The notes under the pieces are model-generated. The model worked only from the letters and a program-made list of their open reading frames with translations, had not been told where the DNA came from and did not search any database. Both the position numbers and the translations under genes were made by a program. 35,110 nt of DNA from Sebaldella sp. S0638 (GTDB taxonomy: Bacteria; Fusobacteriota; Fusobacteriia; Fusobacteriales; Leptotrichiaceae), in contig NZ_JAMZGM010000038.1 of the NCBI RefSeq assembly GCF_024158605.1, forward strand, positions 1 to 35,110, written 5' to 3'. Position 1 is the stretch's first letter; the number at the start of each line of letters is the position of its first letter. This document shows, one piece after another, positions 1 to 8,354 of the stretch.

Positions 1-5
1 TTCAT
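1..5 (-). CDS. Start of a minus-strand gene cut by the window edge
   Basis: A minus-strand ATG at 5-3 is preceded, eight bases away, by a perfect AGGAGG ribosome site (plus-strand CCTCCT at 14-19). Only the first codon and part of the second are inside the window, so nothing can be said about the product. It reads away from the flotillin gene and in the same direction, but a good terminator at 186-229 separates the two. Confidence 0.45.
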
Positions 6-185
6 AATAAAGTCCTCCTGTTTTTAGTTTATCATAAAAAGATTTTTTTATTTACAGACTTTTTATCACAGGCTCGATAATAGATAAAATTAGGCTATTT
101 AAGCCCTGTTGAGTATGAAGAAAAAATTTCATATCTTAACTCTGTGTAAACTTTTTTGGGGAATTCCAATAAGCCCCTTTAGTAT

Positions 186-229
186 CCAAAAGAAAAGCAG
201 TACCGCCCCACAAAAGGCACGGTACTGCT
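186..229 (-). terminator. Rho-independent terminator of the flotillin gene
   Basis: Read on the minus strand, a perfect 10-bp stem (AGCAGTACCG pairing with CGGTACTGCT, 196-205 and 220-229) closes on a 14-nt loop and is followed by TTTTCTTTT. It begins about 10 bases after the flotillin stop codon. Confidence 0.85.
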
Positions 230-238
230 GTATACTTC

Positions 239-1681
239 TTATTCCTTATCCTCATCTATATCATCATTTATGCCAGTATTGCTCTCCTGAACAACAACAT
301 TTCTTTTCTCTTTTTCTTCCATCTCATCCAGCTTTTTTCCCAGAAAACTAGGCAACTGGAGTCCTGCCATATTAAACATTTCATTTAAAGGAGGAACAGA
401 CTGATACATTCCTGATATAAAGTTCGCTGTGGATGTCTTATTATCACCGTCAGAGCCTCCGTTATCCCATACGATAACTTTATCCAGCTTAATATTTTTA
501 ATAGCTTCAGACTGATATTTTACAAGCTCAGGGAGTTTATCTGCAATAAGAAGCAGAGCAGCCTTCTGTGCATCATTTTCACTTGCTGTAATAAGTTTTG
601 CGAATCCTTCTGCCTGATTTTTGATATAATCACCGATACCACGTGCTTCGGCATCCATCTTATAGTAAATTCCGTCAGCTTCCCCTTTGGCTTTTCTTCT
701 TATTCTTTCTGCATCAGCTTCTGCATCAATTTCTACTTTCTGCTTATTTATTTCAGCAGGAATTACAATATCAGCTGTTTGTTCTGCCTTTACCTTTTCT
801 GCTCTTACCACTTCAGTTATCTGTTCTGCACGGTAAGCTTCCTCAAGAGCCTTTGCAGCCTGTACCTTCTCAGCAGAAATAGCTCTTTTTATAGCTTCGG
901 CTTCTTTTTCACGACGTATTGCATCTGATTCGGCAACACTAATTTTAGCTTCATTCTCCCCCTGAATAGCTGCTGCATTTGCCTGTGAAATTTTTATACG
1001 TTTTTCTTTTTCCGCTTCAGCTTTACCAATTTCTCCGTCTCTTTCTTTCTCAGCAACCAGCTTTTTAGCTTCGTTAATTGCATGAGCAGCAGCTTCCTGC
1101 CCGAGAGCTTCAATATATCCCGACTCATCTTTAATATCAGTAACGTTAATCAAACGAAGCCCGATCTTTTTCAGTTCAGTTTCTACATTTTGTGCTATAG
1201 CCACAAGGAACTTATCCCTGTCTGCATTTAATTCTTCTATATTCATTGTAGCAACTACAAGTCTAAGCTGTCCGAGAATTATTTCTTTTGCTAAGCTTTC
1301 TATATTTTCTTTCTTCAAACCAAAAAGCCTTTCAGCTGCATTTCTCATAATTTCAGGTTCTGTAGAAATGGCTACTGTGAAGCTGGAAGGAACATCTACT
1401 CTGATATTTTGTTTACTCAAAGCTTTTTTTAAATCTACTTCAATAGAAATCGGAGTAAGATTCAAGTAACCGAAGCTTTGGATAACAGGCCATACCAATG
1501 CACCTCCTCCGTGTATACATTTTGCAGATTCACCTGTTCTTCCGACACCTTGTCCATAGATGACAAGAATTTTATCAGAAGGACACCTTCTGTATCTTGT
1601 AAGAAAGAATAATAATGCAATAAATAATATTGCTGATACTGAAATAATAATTCCTAAAACCGGATCTAAAAACATATTCAT
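239..1681 (-). CDS. floT: Flotillin-like SPFH-domain membrane scaffold protein
   Basis: 480 aa, close in length and order of parts to Bacillus subtilis FloT. One hydrophobic anchor lies at residues 8-27, followed by an SPFH/PHB domain at about 32-210. A long charged coiled coil at about 215-375 is rich in AEAEKEK- and EKEAEA-like repeats. The C-terminal oligomerisation segment (about 380-480) includes ADKLPELVKY and a glycine/aspartate linker. The family scaffolds membrane microdomains and affects fluidity and the assembly of membrane complexes. The start ATG is nine bases after the stop of the NfeD-like gene, with a GGGG-containing ribosome site in between, so the two are almost certainly co-transcribed, matching the yuaF-floT arrangement in Bacillus. 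A strong terminator follows. Identification is confident; the client processes in this organism are unknown. Confidence 0.93.
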   Translation of the reverse strand: MNMFLDPVLGIIISVSAILFIALLFFLTRYRRCPSDKILVIYGQGVGRTGESAKCIHGGGALVWPVIQSFGYLNLTPISIEVDLKKALSKQNIRVDVPSSFTVAISTEPEIMRNAAERLFGLKKENIESLAKEIILGQLRLVVATMNIEELNADRDKFLVAIAQNVETELKKIGLRLINVTDIKDESGYIEALGQEAAAHAINEAKKLVAEKERDGEIGKAEAEKEKRIKISQANAAAIQGENEAKISVAESDAIRREKEAEAIKRAISAEKVQAAKALEEAYRAEQITEVVRAEKVKAEQTADIVIPAEINKQKVEIDAEADAERIRRKAKGEADGIYYKMDAEARGIGDYIKNQAEGFAKLITASENDAQKAALLLIADKLPELVKYQSEAIKNIKLDKVIVWDNGGSDGDNKTSTANFISGMYQSVPPLNEMFNMAGLQLPSFLGKKLDEMEEKEKRNVVVQESNTGINDDIDEDKE

Positions 1682-1690
1682 ACCCCTATC

Positions 1691-2251
1691 TTAATTTATT
1701 TTTTTTACAACTAATACTGAATTATCAAGAATATCACAGACTTCTATCATGCTGTCAGTCTTTATTTCTTCGTCAGAGACTGCATCCAGTTCTCTGAGAG
1801 TACCGTCAAAGTTTATATGAATCTTTCCTGTTCCGCTTCTTTGGGCAGGAATGGTCAGATATACTTTTGCTGTTTTTCCCATTGCACTTTTTATTTCCAT
1901 AGTATTATCCTGCTTTAATTTCTTTAATTCAAAAAAAATTTTTGCCACAAGATACATTGTGATAGTACCTGCTATTAACCCTGCAATAATACTAACAGCA
2001 GAATTTATTCCGCCCTGTCTGCAGGCTAAAGTTGTCCACGATAAAATAGAGAAAAATGAAATAAGACTTTTAAAAGTAAAAATTGAAAATTGGGCTGTTC
2101 CATCAAAATCACTGTCAGTCCCATCAAAGTCCGTATCAGTATCAGCATCAAATTCAGGGCTTTCAGCTCCCATTCCAATAAGTGTCAGTATAACCTGAAT
2201 TATTAAAATAACAGTAGAAAATATACCAGTATAAAAGAGTAAATTTATCAT
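1691..2251 (-). CDS. NfeD-family membrane protein, flotillin partner
   Basis: 186 aa. The N-terminal half has a hydrophobic helix at about 5-27, a striking acidic stretch at about 33-52 with repeated DTDFDG/DSDFDG, and two more predicted helices near 57-73 and 81-104. The C-terminal part (about 117-186) fits the soluble OB-fold of NfeD/YuaF proteins, which pair with flotillins. It lies directly upstream of the flotillin gene in the same operon. The ribosome site is GGGGGTG, seven bases before the ATG. The acidic loop between helices 1 and 2 is a visible peculiarity that could bind cations; that is only a guess. Confident as an NfeD-like partner by architecture and neighbour. Confidence 0.82.
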   Translation of the reverse strand: MINLLFYTGIFSTVILIIQVILTLIGMGAESPEFDADTDTDFDGTDSDFDGTAQFSIFTFKSLISFFSILSWTTLACRQGGINSAVSIIAGLIAGTITMYLVAKIFFELKKLKQDNTMEIKSAMGKTAKVYLTIPAQRSGTGKIHINFDGTLRELDAVSDEEIKTDSMIEVCDILDNSVLVVKKIN

Positions 2252-2300
2252 TGTTTACACCCCCGTTCTGAGAATTTATTTTTTTTATAGTTACTATTTA

Positions 2301-2335
2301 TGATAAAATGTAGGATCATTATCATGAAATTTCAT
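2301..2335. promoter_or_regulatory. Dyad symmetries upstream of the nfeD-flotillin operon
   Basis: The 304-bp gap between the divergent nfeD-like gene and the small ORF at 2556 holds two dyads about 50-85 bp upstream of the nfeD-like start. One is TGATAA (2301-2306) with TTATCA (2319-2324), spaced by 12 bases; the other is the 12-bp palindrome ATGAAATTTCAT (2324-2335). They could be operators or part of a promoter region. No convincing -35/-10 pair is visible beside them, and AT-rich DNA makes chance dyads common. I see nothing else in 2336-2520. Confidence 0.25.
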
Positions 2336-2528
2336 ATTTTCCGATATTTTATGAAATTGTATAAATTTCTTCTGAATAAACAAAATATTAATTTTTCGGG
2401 AAATTAATTGTAATTATAAGCTTAAAATAAATGTTTGTCAAACTAAAAAGAAAATACATATATCAGACTTATGGAAAAAATATAAAAACTATATTTTACT
2501 TAATAGATGATATTTGATAATATAAATG

Positions 2529-2534
2529 TATAAT
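2529..2534 (+). promoter_or_regulatory. Possible -10 box for the small ORF / ilvD leader
   Basis: A perfect TATAAT lies 22 bases upstream of the ATG at 2556 and would give a short leader ending at the AAAGGAG ribosome site. No good -35 is seen 16-18 bases upstream, so this is a weak call. Confidence 0.3.
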
Positions 2535-2555
2535 AAAAGATAAAGGAGATAAGAT

Positions 2556-2717
2556 ATGGAATTATTAGTATTATCAGTCATATTACTGGTTGTCATTATA
2601 GAACTCATAGGACTCAGCATTAATAAAGAAGCACTTTTTAATTTCTATAATACGTTTCCATCGTGTGAAGATCGTTCTGATAATTTTGCATATGGAGCCG
2701 GTAATAATAAACTATAA
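2556..2717 (+). CDS. Small Leu/Ile/Val-rich ORF ahead of ilvD (leader peptide or small membrane protein)
   Basis: 53 aa, beginning MELLVLSVILLVVIIELIGL. Sixteen of the first 22 residues are Leu, Ile or Val. A strong AAAGGAG ribosome site (2543-2549) supports translation. The hydrophobic stretch can be read as a single transmembrane helix followed by a polar tail with one cysteine (FPSCEDRSDN) and the end GAGNNKL. It can also be read as a branched-chain amino acid leader peptide, because it lies just upstream of ilvD and a terminator-like hairpin sits between the two, as in enterobacterial ilvGMEDA attenuation. At 53 codons it is longer than classical leader peptides, and the Leu/Ile/Val codons are about 190 bases before the hairpin, which weakens that reading. 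No family recognised. Confidence 0.6.
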   Translation: MELLVLSVILLVVIIELIGLSINKEALFNFYNTFPSCEDRSDNFAYGAGNNKL

Positions 2718-2810
2718 TACTAACGGTGAATGTCCTTTATGTATTAGGGCAATAGTAGTCTTGTAGATTATGTTTTATAAATATTTATTTTAATTATAGA
2801 GATTAGGAAG

Positions 2811-2844
2811 TGATTCTAAGTATTTTTTAGAATCATTTTTTTTT
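2811..2844 (+). terminator. Hairpin with U-tract just upstream of ilvD (terminator or attenuator)
   Basis: A perfect 9-bp stem (TGATTCTAA, 2811-2819, with TTAGAATCA, 2827-2835) closes on a 7-nt loop and is followed by nine consecutive T. It ends 26 bases before the ilvD ATG and within about 20 of its ribosome site. It could simply end the small ORF transcript, or act as an attenuator of the ilv cluster. The only alternative pairing I found is weak: CACTTTTT (2632-2639) with AGGAAGTG (2805-2812), including two G-U pairs, which would touch only the base of the stem. Confidence 0.75.
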
Positions 2845-2870
2845 ACAAAATTTATTGAGAGGTGAAGATA

Positions 2871-4529
2871 ATGAGAAGTGATAATTTGAAAAAAGGGGAT
2901 AGAAGAGCACCGCACAGATCGCTGCTTAAAGGACTGGGGTTTATAAACGAGGAAATGGACAAGCCTATTATAGGTATTGCCAATTCATTTAATGAAATAA
3001 TACCGGGACATGTACATCTTCAGACTCTTGTACAGTCTGTAAAAGACGGTATAAGAATGGCAGGAGGAGTTCCTATGGAATTTAATACAATAGGAATTTG
3101 TGACGGACTGGCAATGAATCACATAGGAATGAAGTATTCGCTGGTAACAAGACAGATAGTAGCTGACTCAATTGAAGCTACAGCAATGGCAACACCTTTT
3201 GACGCAATGGTTTTTATACCAAACTGTGATAAAGTAGTGCCGGGAATGCTTATGGCAGCTGCAAGACTGAATATACCAAGTATATTTATAAGTGGGGGAG
3301 CAATGCTTGCAGGTGTTTATAAAGGAAAAAAAATAGGACTCAGTAATGTTTTTGAATATGTGGGACAGTTTGAATCAGGAAAAATGTCTGCAAAAGAGCT
3401 GAATATGGTAGAAGATATGGCGTGTCCTACATGTGGATCATGTTCGGGAATGTACACGGCAAACACAATGAACTGCCTGACTGAAGCTTTGGGAATGGGA
3501 CTTCCGGGAAATGGAACTGTACCGGCAGTATTCTCTGAAAGACTGAGACTGGCTAAAAAAGCAGGAATGCAGATACTCGAAATACTGAAAGCAGATCTGA
3601 AACCAAGAGATATAATGACAAAAGAAGCTTTTATAAATGCAGTGGCTGTGGATATGGCACTGGGAGGGTCTACAAATACAGCACTCCATCTGCCGGCAGT
3701 GGCACATGATGCAGGAGTAAAGCTCACTATAGATGATTTTAATGAAATAGCTGCAAGAGTACCTCAGCTTTGTAAATTATCACCTTCTGGAGAATACTTT
3801 ATAGAAGATTTATACAGAGCCGGAGGAGTGACAGGTGTAATGAGAAGACTGTTTGAAAACGGGGAACTCGACGGAAGTCAGAAAACAGTTACTTTGAAAA
3901 CACAGGAAGAGCTTTGTAAGGAAGCATATATAAATGATGAAGATGTAATAAAACCATGGGATAAGCCGGCGTATGCAAGCGGAGGACTGGCAGTGCTGAA
4001 AGGAAATCTGGCAGAACAGGGATCGGTGGTAAAGGCTGGAGCAGTGGCAGACGAAATGCAGGTGCATTCAGGACCGGCAAAAGTGTATGATTCTGAAGAA
4101 GACGCCGTGGACGCAATTCTCGGAGGAAAAGTAAAGAGCGGGGACGTAGTGGTAATAAGATATGAAGGGCCTAAAGGCGGACCGGGAATGAGAGAGATGC
4201 TTACTCCGACGTCTGTAATAGCAGGTATGGGTCTTGATAAAGAAGTGGCGCTTCTTACTGACGGAAGATTTTCCGGGGCAACAAGAGGAGCTTCAATAGG
4301 TCATGTGTGTCCTGAGGCAGCTTCCGGGGGAACTATAGCAATAGTAGAAGACGGCGATATTATAGAAATAGATATACCAAACAGAACTCTGAATGTAAAA
4401 TTGAGCGATGAGGAAATTGCAGTAAGAAAGGCAAATCTAAAACCATATAAGCCGGAAGTAAGCGGATATTTGAAAAAATATGCAATGCATGTAGGATCAG
4501 CAGTTAACGGAGCAATAGAAGAATATTAA
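2871..4529 (+). CDS. ilvD: Dihydroxy-acid dehydratase
   Basis: 552 aa from the ATG at 2871. A GTG at 2862 is in frame, but the GAGAGGTG ribosome site (2857-2864) covers it and is correctly spaced for 2871, giving the start [12 protein letters not shown]. It dehydrates 2,3-dihydroxy-3-methylvalerate and 2,3-dihydroxyisovalerate to the oxo-acid precursors of isoleucine and valine. Family motifs are all present: [13 protein letters not shown] (39-51), NCDK (118-121), CPTCGSC (185-191), [23 protein letters not shown] and [10 protein letters not shown]. The pattern resembles the E. coli-type enzyme, whose Fe-S cluster is oxygen-labile, and would fit an anaerobe. First large gene of the branched-chain cluster, 95 bp before ilvA. 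Confidence 0.97.
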   Translation: MRSDNLKKGDRRAPHRSLLKGLGFINEEMDKPIIGIANSFNEIIPGHVHLQTLVQSVKDGIRMAGGVPMEFNTIGICDGLAMNHIGMKYSLVTRQIVADSIEATAMATPFDAMVFIPNCDKVVPGMLMAAARLNIPSIFISGGAMLAGVYKGKKIGLSNVFEYVGQFESGKMSAKELNMVEDMACPTCGSCSGMYTANTMNCLTEALGMGLPGNGTVPAVFSERLRLAKKAGMQILEILKADLKPRDIMTKEAFINAVAVDMALGGSTNTALHLPAVAHDAGVKLTIDDFNEIAARVPQLCKLSPSGEYFIEDLYRAGGVTGVMRRLFENGELDGSQKTVTLKTQEELCKEAYINDEDVIKPWDKPAYASGGLAVLKGNLAEQGSVVKAGAVADEMQVHSGPAKVYDSEEDAVDAILGGKVKSGDVVVIRYEGPKGGPGMREMLTPTSVIAGMGLDKEVALLTDGRFSGATRGASIGHVCPEAASGGTIAIVEDGDIIEIDIPNRTLNVKLSDEEIAVRKANLKPYKPEVSGYLKKYAMHVGSAVNGAIEEY

Positions 4530-4624
4530 AACCAGAAATAAAATTTTAAATTTTGTGGAAAAGTGGAAAAGTTATTAAAAATAATTTTTGAAATAAAAAG
4601 ACAGATATTTTCAAAGGAGAAAAA

Positions 4625-5830
4625 ATGCTAACATTATGCGACTTTGTGGAAGCCAAGGAAAGACTATCAAATGTACTGGTAAAAACTAAACTTATATATA
4701 GTTCTACATTTTCAAAAGAATTCGGGAATACAGTTTATATAAAACCGGAAAACCTTCAGAGAACCGGCTCATTTAAAATCAGGGGAGCATATAATAAAAT
4801 ATTTATGCTCTCTGAAGATGAAAAAAAGAAAGGCCTTATAGCTTCATCAGCAGGGAATCATGCTCAGGGAGTGGCATTTGCCGCACAAAAGCTGGGCGTC
4901 AAAGCAACAATAGTTATGCCGAAACACACACCTCTCATAAAAGTCGAGGCAACTGCAAGATTTGGCGCTGAAGTAGTTTTACATGGTGAAGTTTATGATG
5001 AAGCATACAAGAAGGCAAAAGAACTTCAGGAGGAAAAAGGGTATATTTTTGTACATCCTTTTGATGATGAAGCTGTGATTGCCGGTCAGGGTACAATAGC
5101 GCTGGAGATTTTGAAGGAACTTCCTGATGTAGATATAATAATGGTTCCTCTTGGAGGGGGCGGACTAATATCCGGGATAGCAGCAGCGGCAAAACAAAAG
5201 AATCCTGATATAAAAATAATAGGTGTAGAACCTGAAGGGGCAGCCAGTGCCATAAAATCACTAAGTGAAGGTAAGGTAACAGAACTTTCCGAGTCATATA
5301 CAATAGCAGACGGAGCAGCGGTAAAAAGAATCGGTGATACTACCTTTGAATATATAAAACAATATGTTGATGAGATAATAACAGTTTCTGATTATGAACT
5401 TATGGAATCATTTCTGATACTGGTGGAAAAGCATAAGCTTATAGCTGAAAATGCCGGAATTTTATCACTGGCAGGGCTGAGAAAGATAAAAGAAAAGGAT
5501 AAGAAGATAGTTTCTGTATTAAGCGGCGGAAATATCGACGTTTTGACAATATCTTCAATGATAAGCAAGGGACTTATTTCAAGAGGGAGAATATTTAGTT
5601 TTTCCGTTCAGCTTCCCGACAAACCGGGACAGCTTCAAATGGTATCAGATATATTGACAAAATTAAATGCCAATGTAATCAAACTGGATCATAACCAGTT
5701 TAAAAATCTTGACAGATTCCATGAAGTGGAGCTTCAGGTAACTGTGGAAACCAACGGAGAAGAACATATACAGAAAATAATAAAAGAATTTAAAAATTTT
5801 GGCTATGAAATTCTGAGAATAAATATATAA
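4625..5830 (+). CDS. ilvA: Threonine dehydratase with one C-terminal ACT domain
   Basis: 401 aa; a good AAAGGAG site precedes the ATG. It deaminates threonine to 2-oxobutyrate, the isoleucine-specific precursor. The PLP lysine is Lys51 in SFKIRGAYN, and the phosphate-binding glycine loop is seen as VPLGGGGLISG. Residues about 328-401 (beginning FSFSVQLPDKPGQL) form a single ACT-like regulatory domain. The length matches the roughly 400-aa single-ACT class rather than the ~510-aa E. coli IlvA, so allosteric control probably differs. The location in the ilv cluster argues for a biosynthetic role, although catabolic TdcB-like activity cannot be excluded by sequence. cimA downstream encodes a second route to the same product. 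Confidence 0.93.
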   Translation: MLTLCDFVEAKERLSNVLVKTKLIYSSTFSKEFGNTVYIKPENLQRTGSFKIRGAYNKIFMLSEDEKKKGLIASSAGNHAQGVAFAAQKLGVKATIVMPKHTPLIKVEATARFGAEVVLHGEVYDEAYKKAKELQEEKGYIFVHPFDDEAVIAGQGTIALEILKELPDVDIIMVPLGGGGLISGIAAAAKQKNPDIKIIGVEPEGAASAIKSLSEGKVTELSESYTIADGAAVKRIGDTTFEYIKQYVDEIITVSDYELMESFLILVEKHKLIAENAGILSLAGLRKIKEKDKKIVSVLSGGNIDVLTISSMISKGLISRGRIFSFSVQLPDKPGQLQMVSDILTKLNANVIKLDHNQFKNLDRFHEVELQVTVETNGEEHIQKIIKEFKNFGYEILRINI

Positions 5831-6101
5831 TATAAATAAGGAGATAAATCAGAACTTTGGTGTTATATTTCGTACATGATTAAGACGGATAAGACATAAC
5901 ACCGGTTAGAACCAAAAAGAGATGAATATTCAGGAGTTAACAGTAGTTAAGACAGATATACAGCAGAATTTCGGTAAAAATAGTATATAAATCAGTACAA
6001 TTGTCAATGCCTGAGGATTTATCCCGGCAAAACGGACTCCTTTGCGATACCGGCATAAAACAGTCAGCGGTCAAATGACAGGAAAATCGGGAGTGATTCA
6101 A
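5831..6101 (+). promoter_or_regulatory. Structured 271-bp leader upstream of the first ilvN
   Basis: This is the longest gap inside the ilv cluster. Visible elements are GGTGTTAT/ATAACACC (5859-5866 and 5896-5903, 29-nt loop), GGATTTATCC (6015-6024), and a composite hairpin CCGGCAAA...TTTGC-GATA-CCGG (6024-6053). A GGGAGTG ribosome site follows at 6089-6095. I looked for T-box, SAM, lysine and glycine riboswitch signatures and found none, and there is no U-tract. The region may hold an internal promoter, an mRNA processing site or an undescribed leader; it may also be decayed sequence. Confidence 0.35.
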
Positions 6102-6587
6102 ATGAAAAAATATGAAATTTTAATAATAGCGAAGAATACTGACGGAATAATAGCCAGAATAATGTCGCTTTTTAACAGAAGAGGATATCATGCCCTGAAA
6201 ATGACAGCAGGGGTTACCAATAAAATAGGTTACACAAGGCTTACTCTTACAATAGAGGGCGATGATAAAATACTGGATCAGATACAAAAACAAGTGTATA
6301 AAATAACTGATGTAGTAAAAGTAAAGATATTCCCTAAAGACGGTGTTATCAGAAGGGAACTCATGCTTTTGAAAGTAAAGGCGAATATAGAAACAAGGGC
6401 TCAGATAGTCCAGATAGCAGAAATATACAGAGGTGAAGTAGTAGACGTTTCTCCTGATTCGGTAACAATGGAACTTACCGGGGACAGTCAGAAATTAGGC
6501 GGATTCGTGGATATAATGGAAAGTTACGGTGTACTGGAAATAGCAAGAACCGGGGTTTTGGCAATGAGCAGAGGAGAGAAGCTGTAA
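6102..6587 (+). CDS. ilvN: Acetolactate synthase regulatory (small) subunit, copy 1
   Basis: 161 aa from the ATG at 6102. An in-frame start at 6042 would add 20 residues with no counterpart in the second copy, while GGGAGTG (6089-6095) positions 6102 correctly; MKKYEILIIAKN then aligns with the start of copy 2. N-terminal ACT domain at about 3-75 (the valine-binding part in this family), C-terminal small-subunit domain at about 85-158. It stimulates IlvB and confers feedback inhibition. By eye it is about 80% identical to the copy at 8355, and the two flank ilvB. Length is normal for IlvN/IlvH and both copies look intact. Confidence 0.93.
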   Translation: MKKYEILIIAKNTDGIIARIMSLFNRRGYHALKMTAGVTNKIGYTRLTLTIEGDDKILDQIQKQVYKITDVVKVKIFPKDGVIRRELMLLKVKANIETRAQIVQIAEIYRGEVVDVSPDSVTMELTGDSQKLGGFVDIMESYGVLEIARTGVLAMSRGEKL

Positions 6588-6647
6588 ATGAAAATAAAAA
6601 ATATTCCGGAAAATATAAAATCTGTAATAAACAAAGGGTGATAAAAG

Positions 6648-8354
6648 ATGGAAGATAAGATGATAAGCGGGGCCAGAATAATACTGGAGTGCCTCAGCAG
6701 ACTAGGAGTAAAAAATATATTCGGATATCCCGGCGGAAGCGTGATTCCTATTTATGATGAATTATACAGTTTTAAGGATCTTCATCACTATTTTTCAAGA
6801 CATGAACAGGGAGCAGCGCATGAAGCTGACGGATATGCAAGGGTTTCCGGCGAAGTAGGTGTATGTCTTGCCACTTCAGGGCCGGGTGCTACCAATCTCG
6901 TAACAGGGATAATGACTGCACATATGGATTCGATACCTCTTCTTGCCATTACAGGGCAGGTAGTAAGCAATCTTTTGGGAAAAGATGCATTTCAGGAAAG
7001 TGATATTGTAGGAATAACAGTGCCGATCACAAAGAATAATTATCTGGTTCAGAATATAAAGGATCTGCCGCATATGATGAAAGAAGCTCATTATATAGCA
7101 CGAACCGGAAGACCGGGGCCTGTACTTATAGATGTGCCGAAAGATATACAGCTGGCAAAAATTCCTTATGCGGAATTTGAAAAGCTTTATAATCAGGAAA
7201 TAGAACTGGAAGGATACGAGCCTACATATCACGGGCATCCTATGCAGATAAAAAAGGCTGTAAAAGAGATACAAAATGCGAAAAAACCTTTAATTATAGC
7301 AGGAGCAGGAATACTAAGAGCCGGGGCAAGCGACGAGCTTAAGGAACTGGCGGAAAAGATGGATATACCTGTGACTATGACTCTTTTAGGTCTCGGGGCT
7401 TTTCCTTCAAGCCATGAATTATCACTGGGAATGTTGGGGATGCACGGAACAGTTTATGCGAACTATGCCACAGCAGAAGCAGATTTGATAATAGCGGCGG
7501 GAATCAGATTCGATGACAGAATTACAGGAAACCCTGATAAATTTTGTAAAAATGCAAAAATAATACATATTGATATAGATCCTGCGGAAATTGGAAAGAA
7601 TAAAAAGCCTGACATACCAATAGTAGGAGATTTGAAAAATATACTAACAGAAATAAATGAAAAATTAAAAGATAAAGATAATAAAGAATGGCATGCAAAA
7701 ATAAAGGAGTGGAAAGAAGAGTATCCTTTGATCTACAAAAAACAAGATGAATCAAAATTATGCCCTCAGGAAGTTCTGGAAAAAATAAACAGCATAGTAA
7801 AAGGAGAGGCAATAATAGTAACAGACGTGGGACAGCATCAAATGTGGGCAGCCCAGTATCTTGACTATGAGAAGCCGAATACAATATGTACTTCGGGAGG
7901 AGCAGGAACAATGGGATTCGGACTGCCGGCGGCAATCGGTGCACAGGTAGCCAAACCAAAAGAAAAAGTAATAGCAATAGTAGGCGACGGCGGAATACAA
8001 ATGAACATTCAGGAACTGATGGTGGCAAAACAGTATAATCTTCCTGTAAAAATAATAATCTTGAATAATTCTTATCTGGGAATGGTAAGACAATGGCAGG
8101 AAATGTTCAATGAAAAAAGGTATTCATTTGTAGACCTTACGCATAATCCGGATTTTGTAAAGCTGGGTGAAGCTTATGGAATAAAATCTGTAGAGCTTTC
8201 AAAACCCGAAGATCTCTCGCAGATGGAAGAACTTCTGAATTCAGACGGGCCTGTACTGATAAACTGCATAGTTGAGAAAGAAGAAAATGTTTTTCCAATG
8301 ATCCCCTCAGGAACAAGTGTTGACCAGATGGTAGGGAAAAAGGGGGAGATTTAG
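6648..8354 (+). CDS. ilvB: Acetolactate synthase catalytic (large) subunit
   Basis: 568 aa. ThDP-dependent enzyme that condenses pyruvate with pyruvate or 2-oxobutyrate, the first shared step of Val/Leu/Ile synthesis. The catalytic glutamate is Glu53 in RHEQGAAHEA. The ThDP/Mg motif begins at GDGG (446-449) and ends at Asn473-Asn474, the standard spacing. The N-terminal ThDP pyrimidine domain, central FAD-binding-type domain and C-terminal pyrophosphate domain are all present at normal length. Start chosen at 6648 because AGGGTGA lies correctly before it; an ATG four codons on is possible. The stop at 8352-8354 abuts the ATG of the second ilvN, so both are surely translated from one message. 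Confidence 0.96.
   Translation: MEDKMISGARIILECLSRLGVKNIFGYPGGSVIPIYDELYSFKDLHHYFSRHEQGAAHEADGYARVSGEVGVCLATSGPGATNLVTGIMTAHMDSIPLLAITGQVVSNLLGKDAFQESDIVGITVPITKNNYLVQNIKDLPHMMKEAHYIARTGRPGPVLIDVPKDIQLAKIPYAEFEKLYNQEIELEGYEPTYHGHPMQIKKAVKEIQNAKKPLIIAGAGILRAGASDELKELAEKMDIPVTMTLLGLGAFPSSHELSLGMLGMHGTVYANYATAEADLIIAAGIRFDDRITGNPDKFCKNAKIIHIDIDPAEIGKNKKPDIPIVGDLKNILTEINEKLKDKDNKEWHAKIKEWKEEYPLIYKKQDESKLCPQEVLEKINSIVKGEAIIVTDVGQHQMWAAQYLDYEKPNTICTSGGAGTMGFGLPAAIGAQVAKPKEKVIAIVGDGGIQMNIQELMVAKQYNLPVKIIILNNSYLGMVRQWQEMFNEKRYSFVDLTHNPDFVKLGEAYGIKSVELSKPEDLSQMEELLNSDGPVLINCIVEKEENVFPMIPSGTSVDQMVGKKGEI

Noticed and set aside
2718-2870. T-box or other amino-acid riboswitch in the ilvD leader
   Set aside because: No GGGTGG-type T-box sequence, specifier loop or known aptamer core could be found.
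5857-5883. Eight-codon TTG/GTG frame (with Val, Leu, Tyr, Phe, Val) after AAGGAGAT in the ilvN leader, as a mini leader peptide
   Set aside because: Non-ATG start, long spacing from the ribosome site and too few branched-chain codons to support attenuation.
6588-6641. 17-codon frame (MKIKNIPENIKSVINKG) coupled to the end of the first ilvN by TAAATG
   Set aside because: Very short, no strong own ribosome site, and its end is simply the ilvB ribosome site. Probably untranslated spacer.
7522-8028. Long open antisense frame opposite ilvB (and similar ones opposite other genes)
   Set aside because: Composition is that of a reverse-strand shadow (Leu/Pro/Cys-rich), with no ribosome site and no recognisable domain.
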